Positions 11,746-21,179 of a stretch of DNA of 64,000 nt are shown in pieces. Each line of letters begins with the position of its first letter. Position 1 is the stretch's first letter. The translations under genes were made by a program, and so were the position numbers. Source of the stretch: Erinaceus europaeus (taxonomy: Eukaryota; Chordata; Mammalia; Eulipotyphla; Erinaceidae); NCBI RefSeq assembly GCF_950295315.1, contig NC_080162.1, forward strand, positions 72,505,229 to 72,569,228, written 5' to 3'. The notes beneath the pieces are model-generated. The model saw nothing but the letters and a program-made list of their open reading frames with translations, had not been told where the DNA came from and did not search any database.

Positions 11746-11995
11746 GTAGGTCTCAGGCAAGGCTCCCTCATGCCCAGATCCTGGGGTCTGCAGAGTCTAG
11801 AATGGAAAGTTGACAGGTATGGGCAGCTATGTGTCTGTCCCTCCCATCAGGCAAGCCCTTCCCTGTGGTCAGGCTGGGTGGGCACCAGTGGCTGATGCTT
11901 CTCATTTCCATCCCCATCTGGACCTCAGCCCCATAGACCCACTCAGATCTGCTGGATTTTCAGAGACCTTCATTTCAGCAGTAAAGAATGCTTTT

Positions 11996-12194
11996 TAAAA
12001 AAAATTGTCTTTATTTATTTGATAGAGATAGCCAGAAATCGAGAGAGAAGAGATAGGGAGAGAGAGAGACACCTGCAGCCCTGCTTCGCCACTCATGAAG
12101 CTTCCTCGCTACAGGTGGGGGCCAGGGGCTTGAACCTGGGTCCTTGCGCACTATAACATGTGCACTCAACCAGGTGTGCCATCACCCAGGCCCC
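11996..12194 (-). repeat. SINE family A (antisense), short form, with TSD
   Basis: It contains 'tttgatagagatagccaga', a decayed body, the reverse B box 'gcttgaacctgggtcc' and the head 'tgtgccatcacccaggcc'. Near-identical flanks (AAAGAATGCTTTT at about 11983-11995 and AAGGAATGCTTTT at about 12195-12207) are its target-site duplication. Confidence 0.88.
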
Positions 12195-12235
12195 AAGGAA
12201 TGCTTTTAATGAGTAGCCCTGCATGAGCTTTTAAA

Positions 12236-12372
12236 GTTTTTTAATTATTTTTTTTTTTCAGAGCACTGCTCAGCTCTGGCTTATGGTGGTGCAAGGAATT
12301 GAACCTGGTACCTGGAAACCTCAGGCATGACAGTGTGTTTGCATAACCTTTATACCAACTCCCCTGCCCCTT
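12236..12372 (-). repeat. SINE family B (antisense)
   Basis: A T-rich start (reverse poly-A), then 'cagagcactgctcagctctg', 'ggtggtgcaaggaattgaac' and 'ttgcataacctttatacc'. Confidence 0.82.
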
Positions 12373-12589
12373 TTAAGGGTTTCTTAATAAGGTTGAGGGG
12401 TACCTTCACATCTAGTCACTCCCATAGAAATATCTCTTTCCATAACCTCTAAATGCCAGAATTGAGTTTGGCAGGGCCCCATTCTTGTTCCCTGGGCCTT
12501 AGCATCTCTTGGCCTGGCTTGTTGGCTTTGCTTTGAGTCAGACTGCTTTATGTTCTTCTTCTGTGACAGCAGGCAGGTTGGAGTAGTGA

Positions 12590-12720
12590 CACCAATGGTG
12601 TGGTGAATAGAACTTGGCTCTGATCCCTCACATTGGGCCTCAGTTTCTTCACCTACAGGTTAAGAGTGATTTCTGAGATAATGGTGCTAAATATTAAGTA
12701 CATGCTTACAGTCACTGTAT
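12590..12720 (+). repeat. MIR-like fossil
   Basis: It contains 'ggcctcagtttcttcacct', followed by a decayed 'gttaagagtgatttctgag' tail typical of MIR. Confidence 0.55.
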
Positions 12721-13323
12721 CTTGAGATGCACACAGCACTCCCAATGCTCTCCAGACATATTCTCAGGAGAGTTCAGTTGTTAGGTGTGAGGACTCGTGA
12801 CCTTATACTGTCTGGGTCCAAGCTGCAGAACTGCCCAGTGTTATATATCCATTGTCATCACCACCACCATGTTTGAATTCTCTCGGCACTCCTATGGAGT
12901 AGATATTACTGTTCCTCCCAGGTTTGATGATTCTCCTCAAGTGTTGCCTCACATGTGTTCTTGCTACTAGTCTGCGTTGCTCCCATCCCTTTCCATAAAG
13001 TGTTTTCAGTATATCTCTAAACTCCTTAGTTTAGAGTTAGAAGTAGGTGAGAATGTATGTGCACAACAGAGCACTATGGGAAGATCCTACTTCCAGTTTT
13101 TAGCATGTTGCCATGCATTCTTGCACAAGCTAGTTCATCTCTCCAAGTCTGTTTCCCCATCTTCTGCGTGGGCCCAAAGTTTCCTACCTTTATGCTTCAT
13201 TCAGTGTGTTAAAGTGGGCAGCTAGTGACTTTCTTGAATCCTGGGTTGGGGACTCTCTGAAGCAGGGAAGTGGTTTGACAGACCCATGTAAATGACCATT
13301 ATCATCACTGTTGCCTTTTTCAG

Positions 13324-13965
13324 ATTTGCTCCTTGGAGTGCCAGGCAGCCCTGCTTCCCACTGAGGAGTGGGCGAGGTGCCAAGACCTTCTGTCTTTTCT
13401 TGCTCCTTTCACCACTGAGTTGGATGACAAGGAAGACTCGGAAAACAAGGCAGTTTTGGACGAGCCCTACAGGGAGCTAGCCAGGAGCGCTGGGCCCTTC
13501 CTGAAGGAGCTGCAGAAAAGCGGATTCTTCCTCAGTACCCCAACAAAGGAGAATACTCTGGGCAGGACCCTGGCAGAGAGGCTCAGGGGTCTTTCTGGCA
13601 GGTTGGGGAAGGAAGCAGAGTCTGAGCTGTTGGGCGAGAGCCAGTCAGATGATGGCACCATGGAGGCTAGAGCACTGGATTCTGATGAGGAAGACCCTAA
13701 GGGCCAGGTCAAACGTTACGGGGGCTTCTTGCGCAAATATCCTAAGAGGAGCTCAGAGGTGGTTGGGGAGGGAGATGGGGATGGGGACAGGGCAGGCCAT
13801 GAGGACCTGTACAAACGCTATGGGGGCTTCTTAAGGCGCATTCGTCCCAAGCTCAAATGGGACAACCAGAAACGTTATGGTGGTTTTCTCAGGCGCCAGT
13901 TCAAGGTGGTAACTCGGTCTCAGGAAGACCCTGATGCTTACTATGGGGAACCTTTTGATGTGTAA
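13324..13965 (+). CDS. PDYN: Prodynorphin, coding exon 4 with all opioid peptides
   Basis: It continues in phase 0 from exon 3 and encodes residues 44-256, ending in TAA at 13963-13965. Cys45, Cys49 and Cys62 complete the six-cysteine domain. Next comes a poorly conserved acidic spacer (about residues 65-170) with conserved islands such as 'PFLKELQKS' and 'TKENTL'. Three YGGFL opioid cores follow, at Tyr175, Tyr209 and Tyr228, each preceded by Lys-Arg for prohormone convertase (PC1/3, PC2) cleavage. They give alpha/beta-neoendorphin, dynorphin A and dynorphin B/leumorphin. All opioid residues are intact, with no frameshift or premature stop. The linker between neoendorphin and dynorphin A has an extra Gly-Asp repeat unit relative to human as I recall it, which helps explain 256 versus 254 residues. 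Certain call. Confidence 0.98.
   Translation: MCSLECQAALLPTEEWARCQDLLSFLAPFTTELDDKEDSENKAVLDEPYRELARSAGPFLKELQKSGFFLSTPTKENTLGRTLAERLRGLSGRLGKEAESELLGESQSDDGTMEARALDSDEEDPKGQVKRYGGFLRKYPKRSSEVVGEGDGDGDRAGHEDLYKRYGGFLRRIRPKLKWDNQKRYGGFLRRQFKVVTRSQEDPDAYYGEPFDV
13717..13746 (+). other. PDYN: Alpha-neoendorphin peptide
   Basis: Residues 175-184, [10 protein letters not shown], preceded by Lys173-Arg174 and followed by Arg185. Cleavage one residue earlier (before Lys184) gives beta-neoendorphin. The sequence is identical to the known mammalian peptide. Confidence 0.97.
13819..13869 (+). other. PDYN: Dynorphin A(1-17) peptide
   Basis: Residues 209-225, [17 protein letters not shown], flanked by Lys-Arg on both sides (207-208 and 226-227). 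It is identical to the mammalian peptide. The internal Arg-Arg and the Ile8-Arg9 site allow processing to Leu-enkephalin and dynorphin A(1-8). Confidence 0.97.
13876..13962 (+). other. PDYN: Dynorphin B / leumorphin peptide
   Basis: Leumorphin is residues 228-256 (29 residues, as in human). Dynorphin B is 228-240, [13 protein letters not shown], released at the single Arg241. The dynorphin B part is invariant. The C-terminal tail 'AYYGEPFDV' differs from the human tail at several positions, as expected for the unconstrained end. Confidence 0.96.
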
Positions 13966-14759
13966 ACAAGCAATCACCACCAGGGAGTAGAGTCAACCCC
14001 CCAAAAAAAACCCCACCCCATACAGATTGGTGTGTGCTCACCCACTGTCCTCTGTGTCCACGCTCCGCTCAGCATTATCTTCAAAGCTTCCACACTCAGC
14101 CTGCCTGCCTCCTGCTCTCCTGTTTGTGTATGGACAGAGAGGGGGACAAGATGGAGGGTCACCTCCCCAACCGGTTGCTTGGCTCACACCCACGACCTCT
14201 ACAGATACCTCTCCTGGCTGCTTTTGATATCAGTTCTTTCCCCCAAACCCACTCATGTGAATCCCAGTTCTAGGAATCCAAACTGTCTTGTGCTTTGTTT
14301 CTCTAGATCTGTGATTTCCAAAATTTTGTAGCTTACATGTCCCTTTTAGAAGAGAAATGAGCAGATAAATTCATTTAGGTGGTATATACATGCATCATGA
14401 AATATACAAAAGATATAAACTTAAAAGAAGATAAACACAGAAATCTTAATATTTTGTTCCCAAACCTCAAAGGGTCTTTCTGTGCACACTGCTTTAGAGA
14501 ATACACTTCAAATGCTGGTTTTTATTGGAGTGGGAATTCCTACAGTAGAGAGTTCAGTTTAGTTTTCCAAGGATCAGTCAGTGTGCTCTGAGTTTCCTCT
14601 GTTTAGAAACATGCCTTTTGAAGAGTTGACTTCCTGGACTCCATTTTATGTTGATACCCTGGACAGCTCCTACATTTTCATGAGAAAGGAAGTGAAAATT
14701 TATCACCTAAAGGGTTAGTGAGAGCTGTTGCAGTTCTCTTTCTGAATGCTGAATTAATT

Positions 14760-14765
14760 AATAAA
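14760..14765 (+). terminator. PDYN: Possible proximal poly(A) signal AATAAA
   Basis: A canonical hexamer about 800 bp after the stop codon. There is no obvious GT-rich element directly downstream, so it is a weaker candidate than the one at 15457. Confidence 0.3.
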
Positions 14766-15456
14766 TGATCAAGGAGGGAGCGAGGCAAACCAATTTGTTC
14801 TGTGCAACAGACTCAAATGTGGACCAGTTCCCTCAGCTCTCATTAAACTAATTAAACTGATGGGTATCACACTCGTACCCCAGGATGAACTGTTGCTGAG
14901 TCAAGTTGATGAGGTTAAGTACAGCCATGTTCTTGAGCAGCTGAGCCGACTGCCAAGAGTCCATACCATCTGGACAAGCATATGTATTGAGCATTGGGTA
15001 AGGGAGTCCAGAAGCAACAGCTAGACCGAGACCCGCTGCCTCTCCCCTGATGATCCTTTCCTCTTAATGTCTCAAAGTAAATCCAGACAGAGGAATGAAA
15101 TGATTAAGTACTTGAGACTAAGTGAGTTCCCTTGATTCAAATAAACCAGAATCAGGGGTAAGAACCTCCCATTCCTGGGTTTTAGTCAACCCTATCTCTC
15201 CCCACCTCTCAGTAGTCACTGAGGTTTGGCTTGTGGGTCTAGGAGACTGGACTGTAAAGGAGAGAAAATGGACTTGGATTTGGTCAACTTGGTAAACTGT
15301 TACCGACCTCATGTTTTTATGTTCCTCCCTAAGTCTGTCAGGGTACTCTGAAATGTGTAGGTCGTCTCATGGATATACCCTGTGTTACAAAAAAAATTTT
15401 TTTTAATTTGCTTCATCCTTAATAGTTGTGTTATTTCCTGCTTCTCCAGTACAATG

Positions 15457-15462
15457 AATAAA
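15457..15462 (+). terminator. PDYN: Probable PDYN poly(A) signal AATAAA
   Basis: A canonical AATAAA followed 20-45 nt later by a GT-rich element ('gaggtgtgtcgtgtgt' at about 15482-15497). This arrangement, and the resulting 1.5-kb 3'UTR, make it the best candidate for the main PDYN cleavage site. A CA microsatellite starts about 100 bp further on. Confidence 0.65.
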
Positions 15463-15562
15463 AGAAATATGATGATAACTTGAGGTGTGTCGTGTGTACA
15501 CATGTGCCTGAGTCCCCAAAGTTTGAAAAGACCATTTGCAGAAAATAGTGCTGAAGAATGGG

Positions 15563-15563
<1 letters not shown>

Positions 15564-15606
<43 letters not shown>
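15564..15606. repeat. (CA)n microsatellite
   Basis: About 21 uninterrupted AC units. A short 'caccaccatcactaccacc' tract and a run of G (15641-15651) follow. Confidence 0.97.
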
Positions 15607-15607
<1 letters not shown>

Positions 15608-15689
15608 CACCACCATCACTACCACCAAAGTAGGATAATGGGGGGGGGGGGAAATCACAAACTGTTGCTTCTCATAGTAGTAGATTAGA

Positions 15690-15845
15690 TCTGTATGAAT
15701 TTGGGTTCATCACTTAACCTCTCTAAGCCTTAGACAGATACCTCCTTTGTGAAGTCAAGGCTATACTGCCAATGCTGTACAGTGGTTGTGAGGATCAGAT
15801 GCATTTATAGATATAAAGCTCCTAGGTGCTCTGTAAACAAGGGTT
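15690..15845 (+). repeat. MIR
   Basis: The MIR order is visible: 'catcacttaacctctctaag', 'acagtggttgtgaggatcag', then 'agctcctaggtgctctgtaa'. Confidence 0.65.
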
Positions 15846-16189
15846 GCCTTTCTTGCATCGTCTTAAGGGACCTGCACAGTGTTCAAGAACTGAAGGCACA
15901 GCAGGTGTTGCAAAGGCAATCTGGGTCTGATGGAACTCACAGCAGTTTTCTCCCACACAGGGTTACCAGAGCAAGTGAGAGAAGGGTGAGTATGCAAGGG
16001 ATGAAGAATATGCTAGCAAAATGTGTGGCATAGTGTCCTAAATTAAGTGACATCCTTCATTAAGTGTCATAGGTGAGAGGACCTTAACTAGGGTTGACAT
16101 GATAGGCACTCACTGTCTGTGGCCCTCATGGGTTTCATGTGACCAACAGATTTCTGAGTCACTTAGAACTCACAGGGCCAGGCAGGTCT

Positions 16190-16360
16190 CATTCATTCTC
16201 TCATTTGTTCAACAAGTAGACATGACAGTCTACTATATACAGTGTGTCTTTGCCGAGGGCAAGAAGTATAGGAAGATGAAGCAGATCTCAGCAATGATGG
16301 AGTTTACAGTCTAGTGGGAGACACAAAAGTAAATAAGTAAACAAATACGTAAGCCTAGAC
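16190..16360 (+). repeat. Old mammal-wide repeat fragment
   Basis: It contains 'cattcattctctcatttgtt', 'caacaagtagacatgac' and 'tggagtttacagtctagtgg', a familiar L2/old-LINE 3'-end pattern. Related pieces occur near 23745 and 62215. The family assignment is uncertain. Confidence 0.45.
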
Positions 16361-16440
16361 TTCAAAGTAAAGTTAAGTAGGTTAAAATGAAGAAAAATTT
16401 AAAATAGTGGCAACTGTTATGAAAGAAATAATTGGATGTT

Positions 16441-16762
16441 GGGGGCCAGGTGGTGGCTCACCCAGTTAAGTGCATTACTACTAAGCGCTAGGACTGGCAC
16501 AATGATCTGGGTTCGAACCCTGACTCCCTACCATCAGGGGGATGTTTCATGAGTGGTGAAGCAGGTCTTCAAGTGTCTCTCTCTCTCTCTCCCTCTCTGT
16601 CTCCCCCTCCTCTCTCAATTTCTCTCTGTCCTATCCAATAAAATTGGAAAATGACCACCAGTAGCAGTGGGTTTGTAGTGCTGTCACTGAGCTCCATTGA
16701 TAATAACCCTGGAGGCAAAAAGGAAATAAAAGAAAGAAAGACAAAGAAGAAGAGGAGGAGGA
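16441..16762 (+). repeat. SINE family A, long form with TSD
   Basis: Full sense copy, head 'gggggccaggtggtggctca', B box 'gggttcgaaccc', ending in the extra domain 'aataaccctggaggcaaaaa' and an A/G-rich tail. Flanks AATTGGATGTT and AACTGGATGTT are the diverged TSD. Confidence 0.9.
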
Positions 16763-16977
16763 GAGAACTGGATGTTTGGGATAAAGATGAACACACATCA
16801 TTCCCCTCCCTGCTATTTTGTGACATATTTTTTTATCTCCTTAAAAAAAAATTCTTCTTGGTTTTTAACTTTCACCCCACATGTTACATATTCCAGAATG
16901 CTATTACTCTGCACTTCTCTTTCTGGATCCATTTTACTCAGTCAAGGAGGCAAGGATAGAAAGAGAATGGCTAGGGA

Positions 16978-17180
16978 GGGGGCCAGGTGGTGGCACACCT
17001 GGTTAAGTGTGCATGTCACAACGTGCAAAGACCTGGGTTCAAGTCCCCACTCTCCACCTATAGGAGAGAACTTCATAAGCAGCAAAGCAGTGCTGCAGGT
17101 ATCTCTCTCTCTTTCTATCTCTCACTCCCCTCTCAATTTCTTTCTATCTCTAATAAATAACAAACATTTTTAAAAAAAGA
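16978..17180 (+). repeat. SINE family A
   Basis: Head 'ggggccaggtggtggcaca', B box 'gggttcaagtcccc', CT-rich body and an A-rich tail. Confidence 0.9.
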
Positions 17181-17234
17181 ATAAAAAGAAAGAGCCTGAC
17201 AAGGGGCTCACTGCTACTTGTGCTCAGATCCCAT

Positions 17235-17350
17235 CTCCCTGGATGACTCTGGGCAAACCATCATACTTCACTGAGCCTTAGTTTCCAATCTGTCAAGAAG
17301 GGAGAAAAATACTGACTTCACTGCACAGAGGTGAGGATTCAGCAAGAAGA
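17235..17350 (+). repeat. MIR-like fossil
   Basis: The core is 'gatgactctgggcaaacc', then 'actgagccttagtttcc' and 'ggtgaggattcag'. Confidence 0.55.
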
Positions 17351-17496
17351 ATAGACTAAGAAGTCACTTCTGCAAGCTGTTGTCCATTCCTAAATGGTGC
17401 ATCTGTTGTTGTATCTCAGATGTCATTTGAGAGAGGTACATGTCTTACTGAGGGATAACATTTTCCTGGTGGTAAGAGAAGTATGAAATGGGAAAT

Positions 17497-17500
<4 letters not shown>

Positions 17501-17548
<48 letters not shown>
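17501..17548. repeat. (CA)n(TA)n microsatellite
   Basis: Twenty CA units followed by four TA units. Confidence 0.97.
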
Positions 17549-17639
17549 ATTGAGCTGTAACATTCATGCTGCAAAGTGTACTTCATCTTAAGTGTACAGC
17601 TCAGGGGGTTCCTCCATATGTATCCACTCGGCTCACAGT

Positions 17640-18350
17640 GTAAAATATTTGCAGCAGCCCAGTGGGGCGGTCATTTTTCTCATGTGCTGCTTGTGAGGAT
17701 GGCGAGCAAGCCATGAGAGGGAATGGAATAAAAACATCACAGACCTTGTAGAGTGCTGCGTCTGTCTTTGTCCATGTCCCAGAGGCCATGATGCAACGGC
17801 CACAAAGCAGACACTGGTTAAGGGATGCCGATATCCTAGTGACCTTAAAAGAGCGTGTTACTAATAAGCGCGTGGTTTCCACGACAACGCCCCGCACCAT
17901 CACCAGGGAGAAAAGTCTTGTTATAGTGATCATGACAATCACAATGATCCCTTGGATTTGGATCACCTTCCTCCACCCCCGGCTCCCAGTCCTTTGCACA
18001 AGTGAGCCCAGCCTTGGGGATTGTCTGTTAATTAAAGGTCCCTAAGTGAAGACAACAAGAATCCTCATGACAGTGTTGGGAACAATGGTTCCCTAATAGA
18101 CGTCTTTACAGCATTCTTGATTCATGTGCTGGGCCCATGTCGCCTCCCATTATAGCTGAGGAGATTTATAACAAAGATTTATAATTACTCTTCTGATATG
18201 TAAATTTGCACACCAGTGGCATTCCCACCCTATTTGTCTTGTCTCAGCCTTACGCAAGCCAAGTCCCATTATTCTTTGTCCCCAGGGCTACCGTCATCCT
18301 TAATCAACTGACATGAAATTTGCCATCTGAAAATACCCACCTGTTCTTAC
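17640..18350. promoter_or_regulatory. Repeat-free, CpG-retaining stretch; candidate conserved element
   Basis: There is no SINE or LINE signature across about 700 bp, the longest clean stretch near PDYN downstream. It keeps clustered CpGs (around 17860-17900) in an otherwise CpG-poor region and contains an RFX X-box-like imperfect palindrome, GTTTCCACGACAAC, at 17875-17888. Function is inference only; no coding pattern is seen. Confidence 0.3.
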
Positions 18351-18739
18351 TCATAAACACCCACCACCCCATTACACCAGCATAGCTCACTGGAACCTGC
18401 TGTGGTGTTTGGGAAACTTGGAAGTGCTTTTCTGTCCCCAAGGAAATCTACATGGTGACTGGACTTGAAGAAGGAGTCTGCGAACATGGCGGACAGTGGT
18501 GTGGTCCTGCTGCACCAACCACAGTGAGAGGCAGGCTGTCTAGGACTTTTCTGTAAGATGATGTCGATAGTATATAAGGTCTTTTGTCCTTTCAAGGGAT
18601 GACACCTAAATTTGGCAAGATAGCTCACCTTGGAGGAGGCCTGCTTTGCCATACATGCACAAAAAACAGATTTGAGCAGCCTGACCTCTTTCACAGTGGA
18701 GGAAACTTCAGCCCTGTCATGTCTTTCCCCCATCTCTGC

Positions 18740-18935
18740 CTCTCTTTATATTTATTGTTTTTAAATTCTATTTATGACTGATGACTGGCTGGCTGGCTGG
18801 CTGGCTCACTGGTTGACTGACAACTGAGTTGGAGAGAGGACCAGAGAGTCACTCTGGCACATGTGGGGCCAGGAATCAAACATGGGACCTCATGCTTGAG
18901 AGTTCAACACTTTACCCACTGTGCTCCCTCCTAGG
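18740..18935 (-). repeat. SINE family B-related (antisense) with (GGCT)n expansion
   Basis: A T-rich start, then a (TGGC)n tract at 18787-18806 and 'aggaatcaaacatgggacc' (reverse B box), then 'cactttacccactgtgctcc'. Confidence 0.6.
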
Positions 18936-19727
18936 TGGCATCTCTCTTATTCCATCTGCAAAAGTCAGCCTGGAGTTATGGGCCCCAGAGAGGACACCTG
19001 CTGCTTGCTATGTATCAGGCAGACACTGAGTCAGTCAGTGAGGACCAAAACAACTGACTGTCCATTTCCCTGTCTGAAGGCAGGGATGATGATTTCTACC
19101 CTGGGTCACATGAGCAGACACAGGGACAGGGTCTAGCCCAAAGCTGTGTAACCAAGGTGAAAACCTTCCCATCTGAAGTCACCTGGTCAGCTGGCCAGTT
19201 ATTGAGCACTTGGGTGCCTGGCAGTGGATTTGGGTGGAGGACTCAAGGGTAACTAACAAGAGTCCCTATTCCACAATGTGTGTGGGAGGGTGTGGGGACA
19301 CATAACCTGCGAATGGACAAGTAGGCCAGTGTTTTGGAAGGTTTCAGTGGTCACTATAGACTGTACTTAAGGCCTCAGCCTGTGGGAGTCAGCTGATAGC
19401 ACCTCCTGTCTCGTTCTTACAGCTCAGAACTGTATAATAAAGCTTTGGTGGTGTGAGCTTTAGTCTTTGGAGGATAAGTCCTGGAATTGAGACTTATTTT
19501 ACATAAAATATGCACAATTGAAAACTATCAATACATTTTTCTTTTTGGCAAACTGAATTACACTTTAATGCTTTAGGAAATATTGCTCTTTAATTTCCTT
19601 ATTGATTTTACACATACAACAGTGACATTGGCCCATTTAGGAACATTTGAGAAACTTAGAAAAAGCATCAAGAAGGCTCACATGAGATGAATCAACAATT
19701 TGGTTTTAGGTGTCAAATATTTACTGA

Positions 19728-19882
19728 GGGGCCAGGCAATGGTGCATCTGGTTAAGTGCAAACATTACAATGTGCAAGGAACCAAGTCCAAGAGCCTGGT
19801 CCCCACTTACAGGGGGAAATTTTCACAAGTGGTGAAGCACATGTCTCTATGTCTCTCTCCCTATTTATCTCCCCCTCCCTCT

Positions 19883-19888
<6 letters not shown>
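19728..19888 (+). repeat. SINE family A
   Basis: Head 'ggggccaggcaatggtgcat', body 'cccacttacagggggaaatt', then a CT-rich end that runs directly into an AT microsatellite replacing the usual tail. Confidence 0.85.

Positions 19889-19922
<34 letters not shown>
19885..19922. repeat. (AT)n microsatellite at SINE/L1 junction
   Basis: About 18 AT units between the SINE body and the antisense L1 end. Confidence 0.95.
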
Positions 19923-19924
<2 letters not shown>

Positions 19925-20115
19925 CTTTATTGGGGGATTAATGTTTTACAATAGAGAGTGAATACAATACATTGCACATGCATAACATTTCCCAGTTTTC
20001 CACATCCACATAAAAATACAACCCCCACTAGGTCCTCTGTCATCCTTATAAATATATTTTACTGGGGGATTAATGGTTAACAGTCAACAAAAATATGGCA
20101 ATAAAAAACACAATA
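19923..20115 (-). mobile_element. Two antisense L1 3'-end pieces
   Basis: 'ttattgggggattaatg' occurs at about 19927 and again (as 'tactgggggattaatgg') at about 20059. Each is the reverse of the 'ccccaataaag' end of the local L1. The first continues to 'gcataacatttcccagtttt'. They abut the sense L1 that follows. Confidence 0.7.
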
Positions 20116-20604
20116 CAGGGGGCTACGGAGCAGCAGCCCTCTCCTCTTCTCTCCTGGGTCAACTAGGAATACCAAAAGAGACCACCTGGGACCACAATAA
20201 GACAGGACTAGAATGACTTCAGGAACACACCAAATCACCGGTGAGTGCAAACATATATGGCTCATGGACAGAGAAGACTAGGGAGAGATTAAGTGGCTGG
20301 TAACAGTCCGTCAGTTAAGACACTACCTCCAGTCAGTTTCACCAACAAAAAGAAGGCTGAAGGGAGGAAAGGACTCCTCTAAGACTCACCAAATGCAACT
20401 GTGAGTCTCCATTGCTACTGTCTTCAGAACCTGGAACACCGGGCGGGGGGGCTGTGCTGACACCAGGGGACAGAGAACTAACGAGGAAACTCAGGAGAAG
20501 ATCTATACCTCAGAGGCCTAGCAGTGGGCTTCTGAGAGTCTTTTTGCATAACCAGTGGATTATCTCTGCCCCACCCTGCTTTATCTATTGGTCAGGAGTC
20601 AGAC

Positions 20605-21063
20605 CTATGGGATGACTTCAAAAGAAATAATATACACATTATTGGCTTACCAGAGGAAGAAAGAGAAGGAGGGGAAGAAAAAATTCTTCAGGCCACTATA
20701 GCTGAGAACTTCTCTAGTCTAGATAACATAAAAGACATGAAGGTTCAAGAAGCCCAGAGGGTCCTAAATAGAATTAACTCAGACTTAAAGATACCAAGAC
20801 ATATCATATTTAAAATGGAAAGGAATAAAGATAAAGAAAGGATCCTGAAGGCTGCAAGAGACAAACAAAGAGTCACCTACACAGGAAAACCCATAAGATT
20901 AGCAACAGACTTCTCCGCACAAACACTATAGGCCAGAAGAGAATGGCAAGATATCTATCGAGTGCTCAATGAGAAAGGCTTTCAGCCAAGATTACTGTAT
21001 CCTGCTAGACGGTCATTCAGACTAGATGGAGGCATCAAAACCTTCTCAGACAAGCAACAGTGA
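20605..21063 (+). pseudogene. L1 ORF1 remnant (RNA-binding RRM/CTD part)
   Basis: ORF1p is the L1 RNA-binding trimer. Only the RRM and C-terminal domain remain: blocks such as 'IIGLPEE', 'VQEAQRVLNRIN', 'PRHIIFKM', 'ERILKAARDKQ' and 'PIRLATDFSAQTL' are canonical. An in-frame TAG at 20929-20931 interrupts the frame immediately before 'ARREW'. The frame then runs on to TGA at 21061-21063. The coiled-coil half is absent, consistent with an internal deletion at the 5'UTR/ORF1 junction. Confidence 0.9.
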
Positions 21064-21179
21064 TAGTTGAAAGAATCAACTATCACCAAGCCTTCCCAGA
21101 AAGTTCTGAAAGGTCTCCTATAAACAGTCAGACCACCAAAAATATGCCATAGATCAGAACACTCTAAAACTCTACAAGA

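Larger units (their letters stand above)
11746..13323 (+). other. PDYN: PDYN intron 3
   Basis: A phase-0 intron of 1,578 bp with donor GTAGGT and acceptor TTGCCTTTTTCAG (ends 13323). It carries two antisense SINEs and a MIR. The rest (11830-11990, 12720-13320) shows nothing recognisable. Length and phase agree with the human gene as I recall it. Confidence 0.95.
13966..15480 (+). other. PDYN: PDYN 3'UTR (inferred)
   Basis: About 1.5 kb follows the stop codon without any SINE or other interspersed repeat I recognise, unusual in this window and in keeping with a transcribed, constrained 3' end. Length agrees with the roughly 1.5-kb 3'UTR of other mammalian PDYN mRNAs (from memory). The A/T-rich section 14740-14870 contains several TAAT/ATTA motifs. 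The exact cleavage site is not visible. Confidence 0.7.

Noticed and set aside
11617..11895. Open frame of 92 codons starting at the PDYN ATG
   Set aside because: It reads through the splice donor at 11746; codons after residue 43 are intron.
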